Shown: positions 1 through 9,210, numbered from the stretch's first letter. The stretch is 64,000 nucleotides of DNA from VRUE01 sp963805455 (GCA_963805455.1 CAWDUJ010000002.1:242823-306822), one strand, 5' to 3'. Numbers and translations are program-made. Notes: generated from the letters alone by a model not told the origin.

Positions 1-1
1 G

Positions 2-1714
2 ACGATCAACGCGACCGCCGCCTGGCTCCTCGGCCTCTACATAACGGTCGCCGAGGAAAACGGGGTCGACCGCTCCGAGCTCAAGGGCACGACCCAGAAC
101 GACATCATCAAGGAGTACCTCTCGCGCGGCACCTACGCCTTCCCCCCCGAGCCCTCGATGCGGCTGATCGCCGACATGGTCGCCTTCACCGTCAACGAGG
201 TCCCGAGCTGGAACCCGACCAACATCTGCAGCTACCACCTGCAGGAGGCCGGGGCGACGCCGGTCCAGGAGATCGCCTACGCGATCTCGACCGGGATCGC
301 CGTCCTCGACGAGGTCAAGGCCCGGGGCCAGGTCGCCGACGCCGACTTCCCGAAGGTCTTCGGCCGGATCTCGTTCTTCGTCAACGCCGGGATCAGGCTG
401 ATCGAGGAGATCGCCAAGCTCCGCGCGATGGGCCGGATCTGGAACGAGATTGGCCGCGAGCGATACGGCGTCAGCGACGAGAAGATGCTGCGGTTCCGCT
501 ACGGGGTCCAGGTCAACAGCCTCGGCCTGACAGAGGCCCAGCCGGAGAACAACGTTCAGCGGATCGTCCTCGAGGCCCTTGCCGTGACGCTCAGCCGCGA
601 CGCCCGCGCCCGCGCGATCCAGCTCCCGGCCTGGAACGAGGCGATGGGGCTCCCCCGCCCGTGGGACCAGCAGTGGAGCCTGCGGATCCAGCAGGTGCTG
701 GCGAACGAGACCGACCTGCTCGAGTACCCCGACATCTTCGAGGGCTCGAAGGTGATGGACGGCCTTGTCGAGGAGCTGATCGATGGCGCCCGGGCCGAGA
801 TGGCGGTCGTCGAGGAGCACGGCGGCGCGGTCGCCGCCGTCCCCTACATGAAGGCCCGCTTGGTTGAGTCCCACCGCGAGCGGGTCGGCCGGATCGAGTC
901 CGGCGAGCTGAAAGTGATCGGGCAGAACAGCTTCACTGAGACCGAGGACTCGCCTCTGACCGCAGGCACCGACGGAGGCATCCTCACCCCGGACCCCGAG
1001 GTCGAGCGCGAGCGTGTCAAAGCGCTCAACGTTTGGAGGGCGACTCGCGACGAGAAGGCCGTGCGGCGGGCGCTCGAAGAGCTGGCCCGTGTCGCCGCCA
1101 CCGAGGACGAGAACGTGATGCCGGCGACGATCGAGGCGGCCAGGGCCGGCGCCACCACCGGCGAGTGGGCGGCCGCCCTGCGCGAGACCTTCGGCGCCTA
1201 CCGCGGCCCGACCGGCGTCGACGGTGCCGCGCCGCCGGCCGACCGCGACCAACTTGCCGAGATCCGCAGCCGGGTCGACGAGGTCTCAGCCGAGCTCGGC
1301 CACCGGGTCAAGATCCTCGTCGGCAAGCCGGGGCTCGACGGCCACTCCAACGGCTCCGAGCAGATCGCGCTCCGCGCCCGCGACAGCGGCATGGAGGTCG
1401 TCTACCAGGGGATCCGCCTGACCCCGGGGGAGATCGCCGAGTCGGCCCTGCAGGAGGACGTCGACGTCGTCGGCCTCTCGATCCTCTCCGGCTCGCACCT
1501 CGAGCTGATCCCAGAGGTGGTCCGCATGCTCCGCGACGAGGGCAGCGACGTCCCGGTCGTCGTCGGCGGGATCATCCCGCCGGCCGACGCCGAGCGACTG
1601 CGCGAGGCCGGGGTCGACGGTGTCTACACGCCGAAGGACTTCGATATCAACCGGATCATGGGCGAGATCGTCGAGATCGTCCACCGCCGCGCCGCCGCCG
1701 GCGCCGCCGCCTGA
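2..1714 (+). CDS. meaA: Ethylmalonyl-CoA mutase (MeaA/Ecm type), 3' part
   Basis: The reading frame is open from base 2, so the 5' end lies outside the window. The first part is the acyl-CoA mutase TIM-barrel region (NDIIKEYLSRGTYAFPPEPS, SWNPTNICSYHLQEAGATP). A linker follows, and then a fused cobalamin-binding domain from about base 1300, with the base-off B12 motif DGHSNG near 1337-1354, SIL near 1478 and a VVVGG turn near 1560. The catalytic and B12 domains share one chain, as in MeaA/ethylmalonyl-CoA mutases, and the B12 motif resembles MeaA more than classical methylmalonyl-CoA mutase. The enzyme would isomerise ethylmalonyl-CoA to methylsuccinyl-CoA using adenosylcobalamin. A MaoC hydratase (39475-39999), an acyl-CoA dehydrogenase (52047-53261) and a malyl-CoA lyase (54547-55599) further along support this pathway. 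A methylmalonyl- or isobutyryl-CoA mutase variant cannot be excluded without the substrate-pocket residues upstream. Confidence 0.85.
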   Translation, partial: TINATAAWLLGLYITVAEENGVDRSELKGTTQNDIIKEYLSRGTYAFPPEPSMRLIADMVAFTVNEVPSWNPTNICSYHLQEAGATPVQEIAYAISTGIAVLDEVKARGQVADADFPKVFGRISFFVNAGIRLIEEIAKLRAMGRIWNEIGRERYGVSDEKMLRFRYGVQVNSLGLTEAQPENNVQRIVLEALAVTLSRDARARAIQLPAWNEAMGLPRPWDQQWSLRIQQVLANETDLLEYPDIFEGSKVMDGLVEELIDGARAEMAVVEEHGGAVAAVPYMKARLVESHRERVGRIESGELKVIGQNSFTETEDSPLTAGTDGGILTPDPEVERERVKALNVWRATRDEKAVRRALEELARVAATEDENVMPATIEAARAGATTGEWAAALRETFGAYRGPTGVDGAAPPADRDQLAEIRSRVDEVSAELGHRVKILVGKPGLDGHSNGSEQIALRARDSGMEVVYQGIRLTPGEIAESALQEDVDVVGLSILSGSHLELIPEVVRMLRDEGSDVPVVVGGIIPPADAERLREAGVDGVYTPKDFDINRIMGEIVEIVHRRAAAGAAA

Positions 1715-1869
1715 CGACGATCGAGCCGAAGCGGGGAATGCAGGGCCGCCCGACTTCTGTTGGAGAGCCGCGTTCGACATAGCGTTGCAAGTCTTGGCGC
1801 AGGTTCTCCGGCATCGGGCCAAAGGCTCCATCGGCATCTGGGGCGCGACGACAGGGCCTATGCGCGAGA

Positions 1870-2445
1870 ATGCCTGGAATGGGCGAGCTCAACGGGGACC
1901 GCTCGGCCTGGCTGCGCTGCTACCGCTGCTGGTCCCAGAACCTCGAGATCCAGATCCACTATGACGCGATCCGTCGCGTCGACCCCGAGTCGGGGATCCC
2001 GGCCGAGGGCATCGACGAGGTCCAGGAAGCCGTCGTCCAGTGCCTCGACTGCATGCACGACCAACCGCACCTGACGCTGCAGGACGATCGCGTCGTCCCG
2101 ATCGAGGATCGCTGGGAGCGGATGGTCGCCGGGACCCCGTGGGTCGCTTCTTGCACGGTCACCGTCGACCAGGAGCGGGTCGAGAGCTGCGCGGGGCCCG
2201 AGGCGGCCGAATTCCTCACCTACGGCGCCTTCGGCGAGGCCGGGGTCCGCGAGTTCTTCGCCCACGTCCGCTTCCACAAGCACGACGAGGAGCGGATCGT
2301 CGTCCACATGCTGGTCGAGCTCTACGCGCGCTCGGCAGAGGAGGCGACCGAGGTACTCGAATCCGCGGCCCACGGGCCGCTCGAGATCACCTCGCTGGCG
2401 GAGGAGTCGCGCCCTCCGGCCCACGCCTCCGACGAAGCGCACTGA
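1870..2445 (+). CDS. Hypothetical protein with two CxxC-type pairs
   Basis: This 191-residue acidic protein has no family I recognise. Near the N-terminus it carries CYRC (about residues 17-20) and then CLDC (about 58-61), an arrangement compatible with a small zinc-binding site. The rest is mixed alpha/beta with no signal peptide or membrane segment, so it is probably cytoplasmic. An in-frame ATG at 1879 is an alternative start. It follows the mutase after about 155 bases on the same strand. That gap shows no convincing gene. Product unknown. Confidence 0.6.
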   Translation: MPGMGELNGDRSAWLRCYRCWSQNLEIQIHYDAIRRVDPESGIPAEGIDEVQEAVVQCLDCMHDQPHLTLQDDRVVPIEDRWERMVAGTPWVASCTVTVDQERVESCAGPEAAEFLTYGAFGEAGVREFFAHVRFHKHDEERIVVHMLVELYARSAEEATEVLESAAHGPLEITSLAEESRPPAHASDEAH

Positions 2446-2769
2446 GCCCACCGCTCAACGTTTTGCGTCGGACATCCGTCCGCGCCGATCCGCATCACGA
2501 AGCTGGCAGGGCGCCAATGCAAAACATTTCCTGCGCAACCTTGTAACCGTCCCGTTTCTAGGTATGGAGTTTTCACCGATCTGTGTCTATGTTCTAAGGC
2601 GGTGTTCGCCGGTGGTGCCGGTGCCCGCGGAAAGCCCCCCATTGTGTGCTGAATGGCACGGTTGGGAAAGAGGGTTTCGAAGACGATGGGCATGGGTTAC
2701 CACAGATTCGCACCGCGGATTCACGCGGATTGCCGATATAGACAACGCGTGGCCAAATTGAGAAACCAG
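2446..2769. other. Intergenic stretch upstream of the EPS initiating transferase
   Basis: No convincing gene is visible in these 324 bases, which are less GC-rich than their surroundings. A weak promoter-like pair is present on the plus strand: TTGTAA at 2541-2546 and TATGGA at 2563-2568 with a 16-base spacer. A short GGATT-rich imperfect repeat lies at about 2698-2732. The downstream frame stays open back to an ATG at 2653, but the extra 39 residues do not look like a normal N-terminus, so I treat this stretch as leader. Confidence 0.4.
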
Positions 2770-4240
2770 ATGGAGAGCTCGACCTCCACATACCAGGGTC
2801 CCACGGCCGTCCACGGCGAGCCCGACGACGTCCCCGAGCACGGCGCGGCCAGCCGCGCCAAACAGCGCGGCGCGGTCCTCGCCAAGATGCTTTTCATGGG
2901 CGACTCGTTCGCGGCGTTCTGCGCCGCCGGGGTCGCCGTCATCGCGCTCGGCCTCCAGTCCTGGGAAGGGCTCGTCTTCGTCCTCGCCGCCACGGCCCTC
3001 TGGCCTCTGGCCGCGTTCAGCATCGGCCTCTACCGCAGTGACCAACTCTCGACCTGGGCCTCGGCGGTCACCGAGATCCCCCGCGGCGTCGTCGCCGTCC
3101 TCCTCATCACCTGGCCGCTGTTCGGCGTCGCCGACGCCCTCGGGGTCAGCAGCGAGGTGATGCTCACGTTCCTGACAGTCGCCGGTATCGGCGGCTTCAC
3201 CGGCATCGCCCGCGCCGTCGTCCGCGCCGGCCTGCACCGGGCCCCGGACCTGCGCCAGCGCACCCTGATCATCGGCTCCGGCGTGGTCGCCGGGCAGGTC
3301 GTGACGAAACTCAACAACAACCTCCAGTACGGCCTCGTCCCGGTCGGCATGATCGACGACGATGTCCATCACGTCGGCAGCCCCGACCTGCCGTGGCTGG
3401 GTCGGTTCGACGTTCTCTCCGACGTGATCCGCGACCAGCAGATCGACCGGGTCATCATTGCCTTCTCGCGCGCCAGCCATGAACAGCTGCTCGAGGCGAT
3501 CCGCGCCTGCCGCGACGCCGGCGTCGCCGTCGACGTCGTGCCCCGCCTCTTCGAGTTCCTCGACGGCGTCCGCGCGCTCGACCAGGTCGGCGGCCTTCCG
3601 CTGCTCTCGATCGGGGCGCCGGTCCTCACCTCGGCCTCGATGGCAGCCAAGCGTGTCTTCGACGTCGTCGGCACCGGCCTGCTGATAACGATCTTCTCGC
3701 CGCTGATGCTGGCGATCGCGATCGCGATCAAGCTCGAGTCCCGCGGGCCCGTGTTCTTCCGCCAGCCCCGCGCCGGCCGCGGCAACACCAGCTTCCAGGT
3801 GATCAAGTTCCGCTCGATGTACACGGATGCCGAGGCGCGCAAGCAGGAGGTGTCCGCGCTCAACGAAGCCACCGATGGCGTCATGTTCAAGATCCGCCGC
3901 GACCCGCGCATCACCCGCGTCGGGCGTTTCATCCGGCGCTCCTCACTGGACGAGCTGCCGCAGCTCTTCAACGTCCTCCGCGGCGAGATGAGCCTGGTCG
4001 GCCCGCGGCCGCTGATCTTCCCCGAGACGGCCGCCCTCGACGAGAACTGGCACCTTCGCCGGCTCGAGCTGCGGCCCGGGCCTGACCGGTCCCTGGCAGG
4101 TCTACGGGCGCTCCCAGAACCCGTTCCAGGAGATGGTTCGGTTCGATTACCAGTACGTCGCGGGCTGGTCTCTCGCCCGCGACATCGAGATCCTGCTGGC
4201 AACTCTGCCTGCCGTGATCTCGGGCCGCGGCGCCTACTGA
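2770..4240 (+). CDS. Polyprenyl-phosphate sugar-1-phosphate transferase (EPS initiation), frameshifted near the 3' end
   Basis: The enzyme transfers a sugar-1-phosphate to undecaprenyl phosphate, the first membrane step of exopolysaccharide assembly. The N-terminal half has hydrophobic segments (MLFMGDSFAAFCAAG and others), followed by a Rossmann-like CoA-binding-fold region (TLIIGSGVVAGQV). The C-terminal half is a bacterial sugar transferase domain: a membrane segment after KRVFDVVGT, then KFRSMYTDAEA, RRSSLDELPQLFNVLRGEMS and VGPRPL. After RRLELRPG the frame is lost. Removing one G from the GGG at 4078-4080 restores LTGPWQVYGRSQNPF and the typical ending to a TGA at 4238-4240; without it, translation runs out of frame to 4257. 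The cause is either a sequencing indel or a real lesion. I chose the ATG at 2770 over 2653 because the extra residues look non-coding. Confidence 0.82.
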
Positions 4241-4268
4241 TCAGCGCCCGCAGCTGACCTCCAGCACC

Positions 4269-4291
4269 TGTCCGGTCACCGGTACCGGACA
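4269..4291. terminator. Hairpin after the sugar transferase gene
   Basis: TGTCCGGT at 4269-4276 pairs perfectly with ACCGGACA at 4284-4291 across a 7-base loop. It lies between the stop at 4240 and the next start at 4360. There is no T-tract, so termination is only a possibility. Confidence 0.35.
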
Positions 4292-4359
4292 TACGCCATA
4301 CGTCCACTCGATTGGACGCCGCTACCCGACGGGGCGGCATTGGACGAAACGGATTGCCC

Positions 4360-5541
4360 ATGCGATCCCCAATCGACACACCTTCAAGTCCGGCCCGTTG
4401 GCTCACCGCGCTCGCCGCCTCCCTGATCCTCCTGGCACTGATCCTCGTCGGAGGCACCAGCGCCAAGGCGTTCTGGTCCCCCGCTTCCGGCGCCCAGGCC
4501 GCGAGCGTCAGCCGCGGCGGGCACCAGTTTCTAATGAGGCTCTCGCACCACGCGGTGATCGACCGTCGCCGCGGCCACTACCGGCCGCGCCCGAAGCCGC
4601 AGCCGAAGCCGGCCCCGACCCCGAAGCCCACTCCGACCCCGGCTCCGGGCCCCACCCCGCCTCCGGTCAAGCAGGAAAACCCGACTCCTCCGACGGCGCC
4701 GGCTCCCGAAACACCGGCCCCTGAAACTCCCACCCCGCCGGCACCTGAAACCCCGACGCCGCCGGCACCTGAAACCCCGACGCCGCCGGCACCCGAAACC
4801 CCGACGCCGCCGGCACCCGAAACTCCGACGCCCCCGGCCCTCACTCCCCCGACGCCGCCGATCCTTGACGCCGGGTTCGAGAACGGCCTCCAGGGCTGGA
4901 ACACCTCCGGTGCCACCGAGAAGGACGGCGCACAGCTACCGACCGTCGTGTCCGGGGACGCTCGCGTCGGCACCCACTACGCCCGAGTGGTCCTCGAAGG
5001 CGGGCAGCAGCGGTCCGAGCTAACCCTCGGCGGCGCGGGCAACAATGAATTTGGCGGCACGATCAAGGTGTCGCCCGCTGACACCTACTATTACGCCTTC
5101 TCCCTGCGCCTGCCAAGCCAGATGCAATGGGGAGGACCGGGCAAGCACAACACCGTCTTCCAGCTCCACGGCTATGACGACAACGAAGCCCTCCTCCAGC
5201 TCCAGCTCTGGAACGCATCCGAGGGCGCCGGAAAGACTGGCAAGGGCCTTTGGGTCAGCGGTCCCTACCCCAATTCCCGCAACTATGACGATCGCTTCGT
5301 CTCGGCCGCGGTGCTTGACGGGAAGTGGCACGACATCGTCGTCGGCTGGGCCGCCGACTGGTACACCATTTGGCTGGACGGAAAGGAGGTCTACGACCAG
5401 CACGGCCGTGACGTGTTCGACGGGAACCACTCCGCCTACGTCAAGAACGGCCTCTACCGCGGCAACCTCAGCGGCACATCCGAGGTCGACTTGGACGCCG
5501 CCCGCATCGGCACGTCGACGGCCAGCGTTCTGCCTGGTTGA
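4360..5541 (+). CDS. Secreted polysaccharide lyase-like protein (heparin lyase I-type fold) with Pro-rich linker
   Basis: The N-terminal hydrophobic stretch (about residues 17-35, LTALAASLILLALILVGG) reads as a signal peptide or anchor. A basic segment and a Pro/Thr/Glu-rich linker built from PAPETPTP units (bases about 4714-4833) follow. The C-terminal ~220 residues are a beta-jelly-roll domain: DAGFENGLQGWN, the QRSELTLGG strand, HNTVFQLHGY, KWHDIVVGW and VKNGLYRGN. Domains of this type belong to the polysaccharide lyase family that includes heparin lyase I and alginate lyase-like proteins. It probably acts on or binds the EPS made by this locus. The paralogue at 5636-6610 has the same domain with a different linker. 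The ATG at 4360 was chosen over 4312 because it places the signal peptide near the N-terminus. Catalytic residues were not verified. Confidence 0.72.
   Translation: MRSPIDTPSSPARWLTALAASLILLALILVGGTSAKAFWSPASGAQAASVSRGGHQFLMRLSHHAVIDRRRGHYRPRPKPQPKPAPTPKPTPTPAPGPTPPPVKQENPTPPTAPAPETPAPETPTPPAPETPTPPAPETPTPPAPETPTPPAPETPTPPALTPPTPPILDAGFENGLQGWNTSGATEKDGAQLPTVVSGDARVGTHYARVVLEGGQQRSELTLGGAGNNEFGGTIKVSPADTYYYAFSLRLPSQMQWGGPGKHNTVFQLHGYDDNEALLQLQLWNASEGAGKTGKGLWVSGPYPNSRNYDDRFVSAAVLDGKWHDIVVGWAADWYTIWLDGKEVYDQHGRDVFDGNHSAYVKNGLYRGNLSGTSEVDLDAARIGTSTASVLPG
4714..4833 (+). repeat. 24-base tandem repeat encoding PAPETPTP
   Basis: About five near-identical 24-base units encode an eight-residue Pro/Glu/Thr unit. 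They form an extended wall-spanning linker between the N-terminal hydrophobic segment and the lyase-like domain. Unit differences are mostly third-position changes. Copy number may vary between strains. Confidence 0.8.
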
Positions 5542-5635
5542 GAGCTCCCAGAATGCAGTACCCCCGCTAGGACAAACGTCCAGTCAGTCCCTGGACGGCT
5601 GTACCCAGGAGGGAGATCGGGCCGAGCGGGTACCC

Positions 5636-6610
5636 ATGGCCCACTCCCTCAAAGCTCTCACCGTCCTTATCCTCTCCGCTCTGGTTGTAGCCATCGGCCC
5701 GGCCGCCGCCTCGGCGGCCGTCGGCCAGGGCGACCAGGCGAGGGCCGCCGCCGCCTTCTCTGCCTCACACAAGAAGAAGGCTCGGGAGCGTCGGGCCGCC
5801 CGCGCCCGTCGCCGCGCCCACCGTCGCCAGATGGCGCAGCGCAGGAGGCTCCAGAGGATCAACCGCAGGTCCGGGGTCGCCGACAACGTCTCCGTCTCTC
5901 GGAAAAAAGGTCAGGTCTCAGCCAACGGCGTCATCGACGCGGGCTTCGAGGAAGGGTTGATGAACTGGAACACGGCCGGAGTCGGCGATGTCGTCCCGAC
6001 CGTCGTCAGCGACACCGCCCGGACCGGGACGCACTCGGCACGGGTCGCCCTCGCCGGGAACCAGGAACGCTCGGAGCTGATCCTGGGCGGCAACGGGGGC
6101 GCCAGCGCCGACAACATGATCCAGTTCGGGGAGGGCGCCGAAGGCTGGTACGCCTTCTCCTTCTACATCGACACGATGGTCTACGGCCACCCCGGCGGCC
6201 ACAACCTGATCTTCCAGTTCAAGGGCGCCCCCGACAACGGCAGTCCGAACTTCGGCCTCCAACTCTGGGACTACGAAGGCGACGACGGTGTCAGCGGCGG
6301 ACGCGGCCTCTGGACCCACGGCGAAGCCGCCGGTGGCGACCGCTTCCTCGGCCCCGTGGCCGAACACCAATGGCACGATGTCCAGATCCACTTCAGGGCC
6401 TCGAAGGTCGGCGCCGGCTTCTACGAAACGTTCCTCGACGGCCGGCTGGTCGACCAGCGAAGCGGGATCAGCATCATCGGGGAGGGCGCAGAAACCGTCT
6501 ACATCAAGGACGGGATCTACCGCAACGGGGACACTGTGTCCGGCACCTCGGAAATCCGCCTCGACGCATCGAAGCTCGGCCCGACCTACGACTCGGTCGT
6601 CCCCGGCTGA
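5636..6610 (+). CDS. Secreted polysaccharide lyase-like protein with basic linker
   Basis: This paralogue of the preceding gene has a signal peptide (LKALTVLILSALVVAIGPAA), then a strikingly Arg/Lys-rich segment (KKKARERRAARARRRAHRR), then the same jelly-roll domain: DAGFEEGLMNWN, QERSELILGG, HNLIFQFKG, WHDVQIHF and YIKDGIYRNG. The linker is polycationic rather than Pro-rich, which could tether the protein to anionic polysaccharide or teichoic-type polymers (inference). I chose the ATG at 5636 because it gives a clean signal peptide; the frame is open further upstream without one. An AGGAGG lies at about 5607-5612, rather far from this ATG. The gene sits upstream of a deacetylase, within a run of EPS genes. 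Confidence 0.72.
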   Translation: MAHSLKALTVLILSALVVAIGPAAASAAVGQGDQARAAAAFSASHKKKARERRAARARRRAHRRQMAQRRRLQRINRRSGVADNVSVSRKKGQVSANGVIDAGFEEGLMNWNTAGVGDVVPTVVSDTARTGTHSARVALAGNQERSELILGGNGGASADNMIQFGEGAEGWYAFSFYIDTMVYGHPGGHNLIFQFKGAPDNGSPNFGLQLWDYEGDDGVSGGRGLWTHGEAAGGDRFLGPVAEHQWHDVQIHFRASKVGAGFYETFLDGRLVDQRSGISIIGEGAETVYIKDGIYRNGDTVSGTSEIRLDASKLGPTYDSVVPG

Positions 6611-6656
6611 GCGCACTCCGCAGATCCGCCCGGTGAGCGATCATCCGGGTCACCGG

Positions 6657-7445
6657 ATGGCCGACCCCCTTCGAAACCGCTCGCGCGGATCAGCCTTCCT
6701 CTGCTACCACTCGATCCACGACGAAGGGCCGGAGTGGCTATCGGTAGCTCCTTCGACCTTCGCCCACCAGCTCGAGGCTCTGAGCGCGCGAGGCTGGGGC
6801 TCCGGCACCGAGGCCGACCTGCGGGCGGCGGGCGGCGGCGGCACGGCACCTGAGCGCCCGCTCGCCTACCTCACCTTCGACGACGGCTACATCGACAACC
6901 ACGCCTCCGCCTTCCCGCTGCTGCGCGATTTCGGGATGACGGGGATCTTCTTCATCCTCCCCGGCCACCTCGACGGAGGCCAGGCGCTGGACTGGCCGGA
7001 GGTCGCCGAGGAGCACGAGGAGCACCCCGAGGTCATGCGCTCGATGACCTGGGACCAGGCCGAGGAGATGGCGGCCGGCGGGATGGAGTTCGGCAGCCAC
7101 GGCCTCGACCACAGCCACCTCCCGAGCCTCGGCGACGAGGAGCTCCGCCAGGAGCTGCTCGACTCCCGGCGACAGATCGAGCGGCGGCTCGGCAGCTGCT
7201 CGATGCTCGCCTATCCGTTCGGTGACTGGGACGAGCGGGTGGCCGACGCGGCCCGGGACGCCGGCTACGCGTTCGCCTTCACCCTGCCGCGCGCCCACCA
7301 GGGCGAGGTCGGGCCCCACTCGATCCCCCGCATCTCGATCGACCACCGCGACGACGGGCGGCGCTTCGCGATGAAGCTCCGCCCACTCGGCCGCCGCCTC
7401 TACCTCTCCCGACTGAAACCCATCCTGAGGCGCGGTTCAGATTGA
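6657..7445 (+). CDS. Polysaccharide deacetylase (NodB/CE4 family)
   Basis: The predicted enzyme removes N- or O-acetyl groups from a polysaccharide. CE4 motifs are present in order: TFDDGY (motif 1, catalytic Asp pair), GSHGLDHSHL (motif 2, metal-binding His-x3-His) and AYPFGDWDE (motif 3). No signal peptide is obvious, so it may act on a lipid-linked intermediate inside the cell. The stop overlaps the TTG start of the next glycosyltransferase by four bases (TTGA at 7442-7445), which argues for one transcript. An in-frame GTG at 6633 is an alternative start. Confidence 0.85.
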   Translation: MADPLRNRSRGSAFLCYHSIHDEGPEWLSVAPSTFAHQLEALSARGWGSGTEADLRAAGGGGTAPERPLAYLTFDDGYIDNHASAFPLLRDFGMTGIFFILPGHLDGGQALDWPEVAEEHEEHPEVMRSMTWDQAEEMAAGGMEFGSHGLDHSHLPSLGDEELRQELLDSRRQIERRLGSCSMLAYPFGDWDERVADAARDAGYAFAFTLPRAHQGEVGPHSIPRISIDHRDDGRRFAMKLRPLGRRLYLSRLKPILRRGSD

Positions 7446-8494
7446 GCCGGATCGCGCTCGCCCACGTGGGGGATACACGTGAGCCCTCCACCTGGTCGGG
7501 AATCCCCCGCAACCTCGCCGACTCCTTCGAGGGCCTCGGGATCGCGGTCGCGCACGCCAACGCCGAGCCGGGGCGGATCGCGCGGCGCCTGCGCCGGCTC
7601 ACCCATCGGGACAAGGACCCGGTCGAGGCCGCCGACGCGACCCTCGCGCGGCGGCTGCGGATGATCGGCGAGGTCGACGCCGTGCTCCAGCTCGGGAGCG
7701 AGTTCAACGTGCCCGCCGAGTACCGGGTCGCCACCTACGACGACATGACGGTCGTGCAGGCGAGGCGGCTCGACCACCCGCTCCTGGCCCCGCTCGAGGA
7801 CGCGGAGGTCGACGCCTGGGCCGAGCGCCAGCGGGGTATCTTCGAGCGCGCGGTGGCCTGCTTCGTCAGCACCAACTGGGCCGCGAAATCGGTGATCGAC
7901 GACTACGGGATCCCCGCCGATCGGGTCCACGTCGTCGGGATCGGCCGCAACCTCGACCCCGAGCCGGTGACCCGCGAGTGGTCGCCGCCCCGCTACCTGT
8001 TCATCGGCCAGGACTGGCGTCGGAAGGGCGGCGAGACGTTGGTGGAGGCGTTCCGCGAGGTCCGCCGGCGCCTCCCCGAGGCGACCCTGACGATCGTCGG
8101 CAACCACTCCGGGCTCGAGGACGAGCCGGGGGTGATCGCGACCGGCGGCCTCTACCTCAATCGCCCCGACCAGCGGGCGCGGATGATCCGGGCCTTCGAG
8201 GAGGCGACCTGCCTGGTGCTGCCGTCGGTGATCGAGCCCTCGGCGATCGTCCACCTCGAGGCCGCCGCGGCAGCCGTGCCCAGCATCGGGACGACGGTCG
8301 GCGGCGTCGGGGACCTGATCGGGGATTCCGGCCGGCTCGTCGATCCCGGCGACGTCGACGCTCTGGTCGCCGCGATGGTCGAGCTCGCCGACCCCGAGCT
8401 GGCCTCGGGGCTGGGCGCCGCAGCACGCCTGCGGGGCGAGTGGTTCACCTGGCCTGAAATCGCGAAGCGGATCGCTACGGTGCTGAGCCTATGA
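7442..8494 (+). CDS. Glycosyltransferase family 4 (GT-B fold)
   Basis: This transferase has a TTG start overlapping the upstream deacetylase. The C-terminal nucleotide-sugar domain shows YLFIGQDWRRKGGETLVEAF, then the retaining-GT EX7E motif in PSVIEPSAIVHLEAAAA and GRLVDPGDVDAL. The N-terminal half is the acceptor domain. It probably adds one sugar to the lipid-linked EPS repeat unit on the cytoplasmic face. The stop overlaps the next start by four bases (ATGA at 8491-8494). Donor and acceptor cannot be read from sequence. Confidence 0.85.
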   Translation: MSRIALAHVGDTREPSTWSGIPRNLADSFEGLGIAVAHANAEPGRIARRLRRLTHRDKDPVEAADATLARRLRMIGEVDAVLQLGSEFNVPAEYRVATYDDMTVVQARRLDHPLLAPLEDAEVDAWAERQRGIFERAVACFVSTNWAAKSVIDDYGIPADRVHVVGIGRNLDPEPVTREWSPPRYLFIGQDWRRKGGETLVEAFREVRRRLPEATLTIVGNHSGLEDEPGVIATGGLYLNRPDQRARMIRAFEEATCLVLPSVIEPSAIVHLEAAAAAVPSIGTTVGGVGDLIGDSGRLVDPGDVDALVAAMVELADPELASGLGAAARLRGEWFTWPEIAKRIATVLSL

Positions 8495-9210
8495 GCATCG
8501 ACCGCCGCCAGGTCAGACGCGCGATTCCGCGGCCGCTGCGCCACTTCCTCTACGACCACAGCCCGTCCCGCAGCCGCCGCTGGCGCGAGAACCCGGGGCT
8601 GGAACGGGTCGCGGAGGGCGCCGTCGCGCTCACCTTCGACGACGGGCCCGACGCGGACGGGACCCCGGCGGTCCTCGACGCCCTCGACGCCCTCGACGCC
8701 AGGGCGACCTTTTTCGTCGTCGGCGAGCAGCTGCGCAGGAGCCCGGACCTCGCCCGCAGGATGCGCGACGACGGCCATGAGATGGCGCTCCACGGGATGA
8801 CCCACCGCCGCCACGACGGCCTCTCCCTCGAGGAGGCCAGGGCCGAGCTCGGGGCCGGGATCGAGGAGTTCGAGGGCGTCCTCGGATTGCGCCCGCGCTG
8901 GTACCGGCCCCCCTACGGGGGATCCTCTCCAGACCTCGTCACCGTCTGCGGCGAGCTCGACCTCGAGCTCGCCTACTGGAGCAACTGGGGATTCGACTGG
9001 GAGCCGCTGCCGGCGGCCGCGATCGCTCGCATCGTCCTCCGCGATCTCGACGGCGGCGCGATCGTCCTCCTCCACGACTCCACCCGCTACGCCGAACGCG
9101 AGGATGCGAAACCGACCGCGGATGCGCTGGCGGAGATCGCCGCTGCCGCCCGCCAGCAGGGGTTGGAGCCGGGGCCGCTGAGCGCGACCGTGCCCAAAGC
9201 CGATGGCTGA
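8491..9210 (+). CDS. Polysaccharide deacetylase (NodB/CE4 family)
   Basis: This is the second CE4 protein of the locus. ALTFDDGPDADG is motif 1, MALHGMTHRRH motif 2 (His-x3-His) and RWYRPPYG motif 3, with WEPL and IVLLHD near the C-terminus as in canonical NodB domains. At 239 residues it is little more than the domain, without a signal peptide. It is translationally coupled to both neighbours, overlapping the previous stop and the next start at 9203. It is closer to the classical chitin-deacetylase/NodB pattern than its two relatives in this window. Confidence 0.87.
   Translation: MSIDRRQVRRAIPRPLRHFLYDHSPSRSRRWRENPGLERVAEGAVALTFDDGPDADGTPAVLDALDALDARATFFVVGEQLRRSPDLARRMRDDGHEMALHGMTHRRHDGLSLEEARAELGAGIEEFEGVLGLRPRWYRPPYGGSSPDLVTVCGELDLELAYWSNWGFDWEPLPAAAIARIVLRDLDGGAIVLLHDSTRYAEREDAKPTADALAEIAAAARQQGLEPGPLSATVPKADG

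Noticed and set aside
1656..1892. Minus-strand open frame overlapping the mutase end, with PENLRQDLQRYVERG
   Set aside because: I considered a transposase remnant, but no inverted ends, duplication or family motif is visible, and half of it is antisense to the mutase.
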